A stretch of DNA of 37,771 bases from positions 1-37,771 of the forward strand of contig JAKLZA010000354.1 of assembly GCA_030704615.1 (NCBI GenBank). Direction: 5' to 3'. Below are positions 12,001 to 22,208 of the stretch, one piece after another. The first letter of the stretch is position 1. The number at the start of each line of letters is the position of its first letter. The stretch comes from Takakia lepidozioides. Taxonomy: Eukaryota > Streptophyta > Takakiopsida > Takakiales > Takakiaceae. The notes under the pieces are model-generated. The model saw only the letters and a program-made list of their open reading frames with translations, made no database searches and was not told the DNA's origin. The translations under genes and the position numbers were made by a program.

Positions 12001-12671
12001 CACTGAAGGAGTTTTGGTTCTGCAGGCACGACATCATGTCGTGTGTGTTCGGCAAGCCCAAGTATGGTGTACAAGGCATGCCTGAACCACCGGCAGTCTG
12101 GCCTGTGGCAAGTGGTACAGATCTTACCCTGGAGGAGGCAGACGCTCTAGGAAGTGCAGGGTTTCGACTGGTGGAGAGGACAGACGTTCCACGAAATCCA
12201 ATTCCCAATCGTCATCCTCCTCCCACGAGAAGCTCTTCGCCCCGCATACCGGTGGGTGACCCCGCAGCTTGGCCCACCCATCGGTGGGGGAAACTGAAAA
12301 GACGGCGGCCACCAACAAAGGCGAACGACACCAGGATGGCCAACGCTCTTGCAATGCCCTGCATAGTGCAAGGTTGCAGGGATGTTCCTCACCCCGGGAT
12401 GGGGCGCATATTTCAGTTGTCAACAGCCGGGTCTGCTGCGCGCAGTGTCGTGTATGCAATCACGGTTTCACAGTACCCAGCTTGCAACTGTGAGGACTTC
12501 CTTGTTATGGAATCGAAGAATGCAGCATACGTCCCCTGCAAACACCTTTATTACATTTTTATGAAGCGCATGAGTTGCATATCCGCAGTGGACGTCTTCA
12601 TCCATGCTCCAACACTGAGTTTCAACGAGCTGCACAAGGCCCTACGGCAGGATACTGGTCGGACTGCTTGA
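9074..12671 (+). CDS. MULE transposase with SWIM zinc finger (element A), intact, 2 exons
   Basis: Exon 1 is 9074-11158 and exon 2 is 11244-12671, joined in phase 0 across an 85-bp GT-AG intron (CAG/GTAACA, TTCAACAG/GAC), giving about 1,170 residues without a frame break. A Cys/His-rich N-terminal region (about residues 245-358; KHDGHPWC, FKCAHC, ACIHIGKHEHP) resembles the WRKY/GCM1-FLYWCH fingers of MULEs. The RNase-H-like core offers a DDE triad: Asp514 (VMFDHI), Asp582 (FMADNAQAN) and Glu712 (TNMAESVHSSW), the last in the usual MULE N-x-x-E-S context. The SWIM finger CNC...CKH starts at about residue 1109. The start at 9074 (MDSRVW) matches the position conserved in B and is preferred to an upstream non-ATG extension. 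It would cut and paste the element in the nucleus. Confidence 0.92.
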
Positions 12672-13340
12672 CATTCCACATTCGGGAAGGAGAAAGTGGC
12701 AATTATATTACATTCATCTTCTTGCACCCTATTTTTTTGTGAGGAATTATACACTTGGTGGTGCCGCATCGCCATGGCTACAGGTGAATTTCGGTGCCGC
12801 AATACATGAGAATGTGGTTTTTGGCCATGAATGGCATGCGCATGCTTTTTTTATTTTGGTTGTCTACAAATGGATCCGAGTAAAGCATACATTGTGTGGA
12901 GATTAACGGGCATTGAGGCCTATTTCAGCGCCATTTATGGTCTGTGTACTGCATAGTGCTTCCTTGTTACTGCTCTTCATTCAATTTGTAGTGATTTCGC
13001 AGCCCATCCTGGCGTTTTCGTCCACCTTTATGAGAAGACTCCAATTTGCTACAAATACATTGTTATTGTTCTGCAAATGTGATGCCTTTACAAGATTGCT
13101 AGTTCTGTGTCCCAGTGGGAAGGGTCCTACTGCACATTCCAGCATTTGCATACTGCACCTTGTGCAAACAGCAATCCATACGACAAAGGACACGTCCCAG
13201 CATACTGGCAGTGAATTGCAAAAAACCTTAACAGAAGATTATCCAAGCATGTATATTCCCCATATGGCACAGGGAAGCTGCTTGATTTCTGAATGAAAAT
13301 GTATGTGCCATGAGTGTCAGCGAGTTGAAACATGTCTACT
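12672..13340. other. Non-coding spacer downstream of transposase A
   Basis: No coding region is supported. The stretch holds one A-family palindrome variant near 12787 (GAATTTCGGTGCCGCAATAC) and a weaker one near 12921. It separates two convergent reading frames and probably includes both 3' ends. Confidence 0.5.
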
Positions 13341-13951
13341 CTAGCATGCAAGACCTATGGTCCCCTCGCCCAAGAAGAACTCTCGAACTGGCCTCTCAAG
13401 GACCTCCTGAGTGACCGGGTGCCTATATTTGAACAAAATGTCAGTGGTTTTTGTCGCCCGGTTGAAACTAACGAGGATGTCGTGTTTATCGATAGCGCCC
13501 CCTTGGTAGAAGGACATTTTCACAGTGGGCCCTGTGTTCCCCTCCTCCTCATCCTCATAACTGAAGAGAATGTCCCCACTTTCCGAGCCAGTCCGTCCAC
13601 GCGTAAAGTTTTCACCTATGCACTCATCATACGTCCACTCGCAACAATTCCAGCGATACAGCAACGCTGTGCGTGATCTGTTCGGCTCCCACACATGCGG
13701 AAAGTCCAGGTCCATGATGCGTAGGAACCACTGCTCCCCAGCCGGGGTCCAGGAGAATCGTGCAATCCTGGAAGAAACTCCATTGCTCTCAGCTGGACAA
13801 GTCGAGGATCGTCCCTGTAAACATCCAGGAAGACAATGATGTCGTCTGCTTTCGGGAAAATGACTCCCGTCTGGCGTCGATAGATGTGATTCGGGCACGA
13901 CATGGCCTCACGACACAGCACGAACTCAAAGCAGGGAGGAGATGGGCACAA
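13341..13951 (-). CDS. Orphan reading frame in element A, unknown function, interrupted
   Basis: The frame 13341-13781 reads as convincing protein (FSWTPAGEQWFLRI, DFPHVWEP, CCEWTYDECIGENF, then an acidic SYEDEEEG stretch) and ends in a stop at 13341. Upstream, a second minus frame (to about 13951) has coding-like sequence (TGVIFPKADDIIVFLDVYRDD) but is out of register. The change occurs at TTTCTTCCAG/GATTGC (about 13767), which looks like a splice acceptor, yet no strong donor is obvious, so a frameshift is equally possible. I recognise no family. It lies inside element A and converges on the transposase; no counterpart is visible in C or D. It could be captured host sequence. Confidence 0.45.
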
Positions 13952-13999
13952 CAGAGAAGAGTGAAGAGCAAAATGAGAGCAAGGCCTCCCTCACCGTAA

Positions 14000-14490
14000 G
14001 GCGGGTATTTGCTCTCCGAAGCCCAATTTCGGCGCCATTATTAGATGGAGTGCGGAAGCTTCAGCCGAGAATTTTGTTTCCGCAGGTCAATTTCGGCGCC
14101 GTTATTGGTTGCAATCCCCAGCCTTCAGCCGGGTATTTGGTTTCCGGACCCAATTTTGGCGCCGTTATCGGCTGCACTCCGGTGGCTTGAGCCGAGTATT
14201 TGGTTTCCGGGGCCCATTTCGGCGTCGTTATCGCCTGCACTCCGGAGGATGCAGCCGGGTATTTGGTTGGCGGAGCCCAATTACTTTCACCGTTGTTGGC
14301 TTCACTCCCGAGCCTTCAGCCGACTATTTCTTTTCCTGTGCCCAATTACGGCGTCGTTATACCCAACCATCCTGCACTTCTGCAATAGTACTATCCACGG
14401 TTATAGGTTGCCATTGCGTTTTCGGAGTCTGCAAACCTGGATCCTAATTCCGATTGCGTCTCTGCCTCTGGGATAATTTCGGTGCCGTTA
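14000..14490. repeat. Right-arm 62-66-bp tandem array carrying half-conserved palindromes
   Basis: Six unit starts (CCCAATTTCGGCGCC-like) fall near 14021, 14086, 14148, 14212, 14275 and 14341, with a further copy at about 14475. Units share GTTATTGG-type sequence, CTTCAGCCG and GTATTTGGTTTCCGG. Here the left half-site ATTTCGGCGCCG is kept while the right half has become GTTATT, so these are asymmetric derivatives of the A palindrome. Confidence 0.85.
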
Positions 14491-14520
14491 TTGCCCAGAA
14501 TTCAGTTTTTCTATGACCTG

Positions 14521-14751
14521 GCCTGGCGGTCCATGAGCCTGGGCTCCAAGTCATGAGCGTACACTGGTACTCATGAGCGGAGTGCTTCCAGCATGAGCGC
14601 GGAAATCTTCGATTTTTGATTATTTTATAGTTTTTGGCCTGAAAAAAATCTGCCGAAATTCGAAGTGTGTTACTTTGCAGCTCATGGGTGAGCCATGCCC
14701 GCTCATGAGCTCATGAGCTCACCGCTCATGAGCTCATGGAATAGCAACCCC
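14521..14751 (-). repeat. Element A right terminus with CATGAGC/GCTCATG cluster
   Basis: CATGAGC and its complement recur at least ten times here, including the perfect palindrome GCTCATGAGC. The outermost part, GCTCATGGAATAGCAACCCC, is the inverted imperfect match of the left end. A T/A-rich stretch (14611-14660) separates two groups of motifs. Confidence 0.7.
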
Positions 14752-14967
14752 CATTTTTCCAGACATGGTTCCCGTGCATGTTGGGACTTTGCCAATTTTT
14801 GGCCATTTTTCCAGAAATGGCCCTACAACTGCTACTGTTGGAACTCAGTTTTTTGGAATATTGCCTCTCATTCCAGGAGTGGTGGGGTGCATTTCATTAC
14901 ACTGCAAAACAAAGTCATGCATCAAAATGCAATTGAAATATCCATATGGTGGATTCCCTTTGCCCCA

Positions 14968-16019
14968 TCAATGATTTCTGGAATCCCTAAGGAGGAGTTT
15001 GTGCAGCTCGTTCACGCTCAACGCTGGTGCATGAATAAAGTCATGAATAGTCAAGTTCATCCTCAACCTCTTCAGGTAAATGTAATACATATGCTTGCAC
15101 GGATAATACTTTGAACCCTTCTTGGCTTCCATCAACGAGAAGTCCGTACAATTGCAAGTCGGCTCCACTCTAATCGTAATTGTGTATACGTCGTCGCGTA
15201 CAGTTGAGCCGGCCGTTGCCATCCGATAAACACGCCCAAGGCCAGGTGGGGGTACGTCCACGGAGCTCTGAATAGTGCAAGTCATCCCAAGAGCATTGGC
15301 AATCCGAGTCTCATTCAACTTGTTGGGAGGGTGTCGTCTCTTCACTCTTCCGAATCACATTGTGGGATGTGCAGAATTGTCCAATCCATCTCTACTTGAC
15401 CGAACAGTCTGCAGTGGCTGGGTCTGAGGAATTGGAAATGCGTTGGCCGGGACGTCTGTCCGTTGCACCATTCAAAATCCTGCTGCAGAAAGATGTCGAT
15501 GTCGGTGTCGGAGTCGAGAAACATTTCCTGCACATGCACATGTTGAGGTTACAAGCAAGTTATCAATAATGCCAAGCATAATATTCAACGGGACGCGAAT
15601 TTGTCCAACTCACCTCCCGCATATAGTCGCCGAACTGGAGGAAACGATAATGCCACCATGCTAGCCAACTGACCATTGCTCCCTCGTCTGATTTCTTTAT
15701 AGCACCTGACGATGTCCACCAAGCCCGTATACATACAAACTGTGTCTCTGCATCATCCAAGGTGGGAGCGTGCTTCCACGCAAGACACATGGAATGGTGC
15801 TCCTCTCTAAAATCTGGCGCCACGAGCCTGGTTGTGTACTGTGACAAGCTCTGCAGAAAATGGAACCCACAAGATCTATCCTTGCCTTCCATCGAAACAT
15901 TGGGGTCTTGTCCGTACACCCTTCGGATGGCAGCCCAATTTGCTTGTGCGTTGTCCACCATGAAACCACGGAAATTGGGAGGGGGCAATCCTGCCCTGGC
16001 CATCTGTTTGTTTATTCCC
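14968..16019 (-). pseudogene. Deleted MULE transposase pseudogene (F)
   Basis: The 5' part (16019 down to about 15613) matches the transposase core (GINKQMARAGLPPPNFRGF, MVDNAQANWAA, CAWK-type and WWHYRFLQFGDYMRE segments) and ends at a GGTGAG donor. After an intron, exon 2 starts EMFLDSDTDID but jumps straight to the region equivalent to GFRMVQRTDVP, so several hundred codons including the catalytic Glu are gone. Stops follow near 15340-15470. The C-terminal part (14968-15345) retains the SWIM finger (TCNCTDF...CKHMYY). The N-terminal half is missing upstream of 16019. It is closer to the D transposase than to A. Confidence 0.85.
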
Positions 16020-16347
16020 TGTGTCAAGTTAAATAAGCACAGTGTGAAAACAACTAGAATAAAGCTAGTTATTTGTATTTAACACTTGGATTTAGGTCAA
16101 GTGTTAAGTCAGGTGTCAAGTTTAGTTTGATACCTGAACCACCTTATCTTCACGAGAGCGGCAGTCGCGCAGCTCATCTCTCTCGAGTTGAGCCTGCGCG
16201 ACCGAGCTCCTTCACGCTTTAGAATCTGTGTGTGTGTATGTAGGGGTATAGGTTGATGTGGGGTGGAGTCCCCATAGCTTGGGGTGCCCCTGGCTCGACT
16301 ATTATCTTAAAGAGTGATAGCGATGGATTTCATGTTTCTTGTGTCAA
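16020..16347. other. Unassigned 330-bp block, possibly a solo LTR
   Basis: The block starts and ends with the 9-mer TGTGTCAAG (16020-16028 and 16340-16348). It includes an inverted pair AACTAG/CTAGTT (about 16051-16070), several TCAAGTGTTAAGTC-like motifs and a TGTGTGTGTATG run. It interrupts pseudogene F and abuts the left end of element B. Length and terminal TGTCAAG/GTGTCA would suit a solo LTR with decayed ends, but no partner LTR or internal region is present, so this is only a suggestion. Confidence 0.3.
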
Positions 16348-16410
16348 GAGGTTTACTATTTCATGAGCGCATGAGCCCATGAGCCCATGAGCCTATGAGC
16401 TCATGAGCGG
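16348..16410 (+). repeat. Element B left terminus
   Basis: The sequence is the same GAGGTTTACTATTTCATGAG end as in element A, followed by six ATGAGC copies at an 8-bp step. A left-arm palindrome set follows at about 16512-16795, mirroring A 1283-1561 with a few substitutions (for example GGCGCC to GGCGTC). Confidence 0.8.
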
Positions 16411-17096
16411 ACATCCGCGGAATTGGAATTTTCCTGCCTTTATTGACGGTGTTATGTCCTCTTACCTCGGTAATAGGGTCTGTTTCTCCTGGTCCAGGAT
16501 GCGGAATGAGGTATTTCGGCGCCATTATTCCCAAGAGCAGTGTGCTAAAATGGTGTTTAGAAGACATCCACCGGGGTATTTCGGCACCGAAATTACCTCT
16601 TAAAATGTGATATAGTGCGGTATTTAATGGCGCAGAACGGGCTATTTGGGCGCCAAAATACCCAAGTGGAATGTGCTGAAGTGCCTTGTGCTGAAGGCTT
16701 CCATCACGATATTTTGGTACAATAATTCATCCGTGGAATTTTTGAGGCCCATATAGCGAAGGCGCGCATTGGGCTATTTCGGCGTCAAATTTCCCAATAG
16801 GAATGTTAGAAATGGCAGGGTTTTCATGGCTTCAAGTTCTCGGCTCGATGGTGTGCATAAATTACTTGTAGGGTTCTTCACTGAAGTTTGCGTCTCTTCT
16901 GCTTTTATTATACATTTTGGTTGGCGGAAGAAATGTAGGGAATCGGACAAGCAGTCTGAACACAATGATTTTTCAAATCGTCAATATTTTCATTAAGTGT
17001 TTCAGAACTGTACAACAAAAGGATCCAAATGAGACTTTGCTATGGTGAGGATCCGCTATCACTGTCCGATGCATCCCCGGCCTCATGCAAGGATGG

Positions 17097-18957
17097 CTAC
17101 CTTCCACCTGCCTCCGAACCTGCACTGCCGCTACCGCTGTTACTCTTAGAAGCCCTCCCCTCAAAAATACCATCCTCACCAGCCGGAACTGTCCACCTGG
17201 GTGCGGAAGTGTCCTCAACATTCCCCTCGCTCTCAAACGCGGATTCTATTACGAACTTCCCTACTCTGCCTTTCACAATTCTATGTTTGGCCTCACGCCT
17301 CATTATAATTCTCTGCTCATTCCCGTATGTCAATTGCTCTAACCGAGTAGGCCTATCCTCCCTCCTGATGGCTTCTCTGGCAGCCGTGTCTGCATAGGCT
17401 GGTAGAAAAAAAGGCTTCTGGGGACTCGCGAGAAACGATTTTCTGGCAAAGAATGGCCGATGCGATTCTGTCTCCTCCTTTGCAACAGGGTCCGATTCGG
17501 GCAAGTCTCCCAGCTTCTCCTCGTCGGACGACTCTGCAAGGCTGAGTGTACGCACAAACATAGAATGAAGTACATTAGAGAATTCAAACAGGGAATCATC
17601 GGCAGGTTGCATGGTCCCTACAACCGAAACCAATACACTTACTATGGTGCAACTCACTCGAAGACAGGCATTGGGGGAAGCGGCTTCGGGCGCCCCTGCA
17701 TCGAACGAATTTCCTGGACTTCCTCCTCTTCATCTTCCTCCTCCCCTTCCACGTCATCTTCTGCGTTTTTGGGATCCTCAGTCGGAGGCAAACGCTGAAG
17801 GCCCGCCAAATTGTAATCGTACAAGGCCGTATCCCCCTCAAATGAGAACACAAATCGGTTCGACATCCTTCCCGCCCACATACAGGCACCTGCAAATTCA
17901 TACGACACAACCACAACCAAACTCAAGAATGAGTCGTTTCCTCGCACAAGCAAACATACACAAACGGAAATGGTGTCAATTTTGGTGCCGCATTCAATTA
18001 ACGTTCTCACCTGTATTTGCAGTGATGTCAAGGACCCTGCCTTCAACATCCGTACATGTTTCCATGAGCGTCTGGGATGAATGCAGGACTCCTGGTCCTG
18101 CCATACCTCCATGGCTTGCCCGACAAATCACAAAGAATGTCCTTCTCTCCCACATGGTTGAACAGGACGTTATACTCCAGTGGATCAACTGTGGAATCAA
18201 CAAGTCTTCCTGTTTCACGTAATTTGAATTTCTAATGTTTCTTCACGAAGCAAAATGCCTGAAAGATAAGAGTCTGCAGAGAAGGAAATGTCCTGGAGGT
18301 TTTGCTCCTCCGCAAGCTCTAGCAGGTTCTGATCGTCGCCAAGTCGTACCACGTTGTCGTCATCTCCTTCTGTCAGCTCAATGGGCCGCCCTTCTGCAGA
18401 TCCAACTCCCACATCTCCAGCGGCCTCCACCGCATCCGTGTTTTTTGAAATTGACTGCAAACCCAATATCTCCGCTTCCAGTCTCCCTAGGGGTTTTACT
18501 GGCGGAGCCATGGGCTCCTTCTGCTTCCTCGACTTCCGAACTCTAGGTGGGCTTTTCTGAGGCGATATCTGAGGTGTTGAATGAGGACTCGCCTGCCTCG
18601 ATGCACTTCCACCTTGCGAGCGCAGCACCCGGGCAGGAGTATCCAAAGTTGACTGTGTTGCTTCGCCCCCCTCCGATCCCTCCCCAGCTCCCATGTCAAA
18701 CAAACAGGAAAACATGAGACACTGCACGCAAAAAAAAAGGTGTAAAAGGAATATTGCGTATGGAGTGCTTCACATCCGCCAAAGCACGAATCTCTCACTG
18801 GTGGGCGATCCGAGTCTCCGGATAACGAGGTCTGCATTTCATGCATGAGACGGAGCTTAAGTCGTGTCGTCGGCAGCTTCCCAAAATCCCGCGTCCTCCT
18901 TCTCTTTGCCGGAGTCGCCTGACCTTCCACAAACTCTATGCTACCACTATGCCGCAT
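17097..18957 (-). pseudogene. Fused remnant of the accessory gene in element B
   Basis: The N-terminal exons (18957 to 18291; MRHSGSIEF and DMGAGEG segments, basic KSRKQK stretch) are fused at 18290/18291 to the 3' exons encoding the methyltransferase C-terminal part (18258 downward). The ParB-like segment and methyltransferase motif IV are deleted. An extra G near 18074 relative to A breaks the frame in the motif-I exon. In the tail exon, however, B keeps the base that A lost (GGGCAAG at about 17510), so B shows the ancestral frame there. A CAG-to-TAG change shortens the tail at 17097. Confidence 0.85.
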
Positions 18958-19366
18958 AAGGAGAGAAAACGCAGGAGAATGTCACTGCAGAAGGGCAAGG
19001 AGCGAGAGAGCGAAGCGGTGGAACATGCAACCACTATGCACGAGCAGATGTGTAAGCAGCCACGTCTCCCGAAGCGTTGCCACCGTCCACCACTTTCTGC
19101 CGTATGGGTGATGAAGAGATTGTGACCCCTGACACGTTCGCACGGATGAAGTCGATTGGAACATGACGCGTGCCAGTTCCAGCCACCAGTACAAGACGGT
19201 TTATCCGAATTGCGGCACCGAAATACCTTCCGTTCACCGGATGCTGTTCCCGGAGCAACCGACATTGAATGAAATATCCGCACATCATGAAACCCAACCG
19301 CCATGAAAATCCCCTGCCTATGACATTCAATAGTCAGGTCGGTACGTTTCATCAGCGGACGGATGA

Positions 19367-20900
19367 ATCTCGGCGCCGAAATTCATCATATTCAAGTGCT
19401 TTCGTACACAAACTTACAAATTTCGGCGCCGCAATTCATCGCTTCCCAAGTCCTCATTCGTCATGAGCAAACCTGTCAGTGGGATATCGGAGCCGGAATT
19501 AATTCCGGGACAGTGGAAACGGCTGCACTTGGGCACATTTCATCCATATTTCGGCGCCGAAATTCATCCAGAGCGAAGACTAAATCGGCACCATGCTATG
19601 CTTTGCCGCCATCATTGCCCCTGACGGATGCTGTCCATGCCTGTTGGACTTGCCATTTCTGGACATTTAACTATAATTTCGGCGCCGAAATTATACTTTA
19701 TGTACGGCAACGTCCCGTGCGAAAAAGACCACTTAATGGATACTGTCGGTTTCAAATGAAAAAAACGGCTAAAATGCAATTAATTTTGACGGAAGGGGTT
19801 CAATATGCGGATTTCTCCATTAAATGCAGAATATTCCTGTTATCTTCGTCAGAACGGGGTATTTCCAACGATTTACGGAAAATTATATCATCCAGAAGCA
19901 AATAGTAAGTGTCGAGTTTGGACGAATTTCGGCGCCGAAATTCATCCGTCGCATAGAAAATGTAATATTAGAGTTACTCATTGCGGACAGTAAGGATGAA
20001 TTTCGGCGCCGAAATCCGGCGCTCAAACCTTGAAAAGAATTTGGAGGGATGGAGTCGGTTGAATTTCGGCGCCGAAATTCATTGCTCGCGAAGAAATTTT
20101 TTTTTTTTCGGGAGGACTTCGGATGAATTTCGGCGCCGAAATTCATTGCTCCCGAAGAAAAAAATAAAAATCGAGAGGACTTCCGATGAATTTCGGCGCC
20201 GAAATTCATTGCTCGCGAAGAAAAAAAAAAATTTCGGGAGGACTTCGGATGAATTTCGGCGCCGAAATTCATTGCTCGCGGAGAAAAAATAATTTCGGGA
20301 TGACTTCGGATGAATTTCGGCTCTGAAATTCATTGCTCGCGAAGAAAAAGAAAAATTAGAAGGGAGTGCTTGGATGAGATTCGGCGCCGAAGTTCATCTG
20401 TCGCAAAGAAAAAAAAAAAAAAAAAAAAAAAGACTTCAGATGAATTTCGGCACCGAAATCCATCCGCAGGGCAGCAGAATTAGGGTCGGAAAAGGAGATG
20501 AAGAATGAATTTCGGCGCCGAAATACATCCATTCTGCCGATTCAGGATTACTGTCATTCGGATGTCGGCACCGATATCCGGACACGTGGTGAATCACGAC
20601 TGTAATCAGGAACACATTCATCCGTATTTTGGCATCCAAATTCAACCCTCATGTGCAGAAACAATTTGATGAAGAAGATGTTCATCCGAATTTCGGCACC
20701 GAAATCCATCCGTTGGGTGCTTGGTCAGTTTCATGAGGTGAACAAATTACTATTTCTGTCGTCGGAATTCATCCCCTGGCTTCCAAAGTTGTTATATGAC
20801 AGAGATGTTCATCCAGATTTCGGTGCCGAAATTCATGGGAAGGCCTGATTTATTGTAGCCCAAGTGGTTGTACATTACAATTCAGGCACCAAATATCCGA
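19367..20900. repeat. Central palindrome array of element B
   Basis: Starts include 19367, 19420, 19484, 19548, 19676, 19926, 20000, 20063, 20127, 20190, 20253 and 20314, with steps near 63 bp or multiples. Relative to A, two single units are missing: the unit A 7493-7556 and the unit A 8008-8071, each exactly one period. A-runs between units vary strongly, reaching more than 20 A near 20410-20430. Confidence 0.85.
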
Positions 20901-21084
20901 TGTGAACTTGCTGTTGTCGTCCGTTTTTGTAACGTACGTTACATACCTTCATCTTTACGTGCACTGATCACCCATCATGTTGGATACGGAATCCTCCAGA
21001 AAATCATTTGTGTTATTAGGTAGGACACACTCTTCTCACTGTAGGACTTCGCTGCGGAGCGTACCGAGAGGTCCCGTCTTCAAC

Positions 21085-21358
21085 ATGGACTCCCGTGTTT
21101 GGGTAAACGTGTACTTCCATCCTGATTCTCTGAAAGCTAAAATACGTTCCACGAAATCCAATTCCCAGTCGTCATCCTCCTCCCACGAAAAGCTCTTCGC
21201 CCCGCATACCGGTGGGTGACCCCGCAGCTTGGCCCACCCATCGGTGGGGGAAACTGAAAAGACAGCGGCCACCAACAAAGGCGAACGACACCAGGATGGC
21301 CAACGCTCTTGCAATGCCCTGCATAGTGCAAGGTTGCAGGGATGTTCCTTACCCCGGG
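21085..21358 (+). pseudogene. Transposase remnant of element B
   Basis: The first 20 codons (MDSRVWVNVYFHPDSL) are fused at 21145/21146, out of frame, to sequence encoding the segment upstream of the SWIM finger (PTHRWGKLKRQRPPTK). The catalytic core, the intron and the SWIM finger itself are absent. The remnant ends where element D begins. Confidence 0.88.
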
Positions 21359-21425
21359 GAGGTTTACTATTTCATGAGCAGAAACCATGAGCCATGAGCC
21401 ATGAGCCGCATGAGCCGCATGAGCG
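21359..21425 (+). repeat. Element D left terminus
   Basis: The end sequence matches those of A and B over the first 21 bases, then diverges into CATGAGCC copies of irregular spacing and GCATGAGCGG. It joins directly to element B at ACCCCGGG, the point equivalent to A 12398, which marks the insertion site. Confidence 0.8.
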
Positions 21426-22208
21426 GTGAGCCGAAGTCTAAGATACGCGGATTTCATGAGCGGACTCCTCCAAATTTGGAAATGCGGCAGATTAAACAAG
21501 TATTAAAATAATAGTTTTTTATTTGACCTTGCCGTTTTTGGACGTTCCAGATCATGTAATGCGGCGAAGATATGTCGTCAGTAACAAGTCCGCTCATGGT
21601 TTTTTAGATCCGCTCATGGAAATAAGTGACCGTGCAACGGGAAATCCAGTATACCACTGCAAAAGGACGTCGCATACTGGCTTGTATAGAGTATTCCGCG
21701 GTTTTACATGCCTTAACATTGGAATGAAGCTGACCCTTTTGCCGCGATTGAACCAATGGAGTCTGCACCAATACAGTCTGCAGTACTTCACAATTCTGTC
21801 TTCTTCGGGTATTCGGCGGGAAAGGTTTGCAACTGAACTGGGAATAGGGTGCCGCATTAGGGTTCGCACGTGCGAAATTTCGGAGCGGTTTGGTGTTGGC
21901 GAAGGCCGCCTCTGGGGGTACCTACGACGATACTTGGAAATGCGGCGCTGCATTTCCTTGTCGGAGGTCGAATGAGGAAAGCAAGTTTTCGGAAAGCAGA
22001 AAAACATGAACCCTCCAACATACAAAAATACATGCACGTGGAAACAAGTGAACGATATAGTAATATCTTAGTTCGAGCAAAACAGGTTACTGGTAGGCAA
22101 GACATATGTCGGACCTTTGTGTGGCCAGAGTCTGAGGTACTGGCAGCAGTACAGTTCTACTATCCGAAAAGGATGGGCGTACCATTGTATGTTGACCGCA
22201 AGCCAAGC
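21426..22208. other. Non-coding left arm of element D
   Basis: No coding region is supported. The stretch holds further CATGAGC/GCTCATGG motifs (21455, 21590-21620), a near-perfect D-family palindrome GGAAATGCGGCGCTGCATTT at 21937-21956, and half-sites such as AATGCGGC (about 21480, 21558) and GCCGCATTA (21851). It corresponds to the region downstream of the transposase stop. Confidence 0.6.

Larger units (their letters stand above)
1118..14751 (+). mobile_element. Element A: large MULE-type transposon with accessory gene
   Basis: The left end begins GAGGTTTACTATTTCATGAG, a sequence also found at the left ends of elements B (16348) and D (21359). The right end reads inward, on the other strand, as GGGGTTGCTATTCCATGAGC, an imperfect inverted match. 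Between them lie a divergent gene pair (accessory gene leftward, MULE transposase rightward), palindrome arrays at both arms and in the centre, and an orphan reading frame. The transposase is intact and the accessory gene is frameshifted. No target-site duplication is visible: the 9 bases before 1118 (agatcccgt) do not match those after 14751. One boundary may therefore be wrong, or the ends may have been rearranged since insertion. Confidence 0.75.
16348..21358 (+). mobile_element. Element B: internally deleted sister copy of A, interrupted by D
   Basis: B is collinear with element A in three blocks: 16348-18290 matches A 1118-3057, 18291-21145 matches A 6241-9134, and 21146-21358 matches A 12186-12398. 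The two junctions delete about 3.2 kb and 3.05 kb of A-equivalent sequence and share 2-bp microhomologies (TG and AC). Both genes are destroyed, while the left terminus and central palindrome array remain. B stops exactly where the left terminus of D begins, so its missing right part is probably displaced beyond the window rather than lost. Confidence 0.88.

Noticed and set aside
1118-14751. Target-site duplication for element A
   Set aside because: The bases flanking 1118 and 14751 do not match over 8-11 bp, so no duplication is claimed.
21523-21975. 150-codon open frame in D's left arm
   Set aside because: It overlaps D-type palindromes and CATGAGC motifs, has no homologue in A or C, and lies in the position of non-coding arm DNA.
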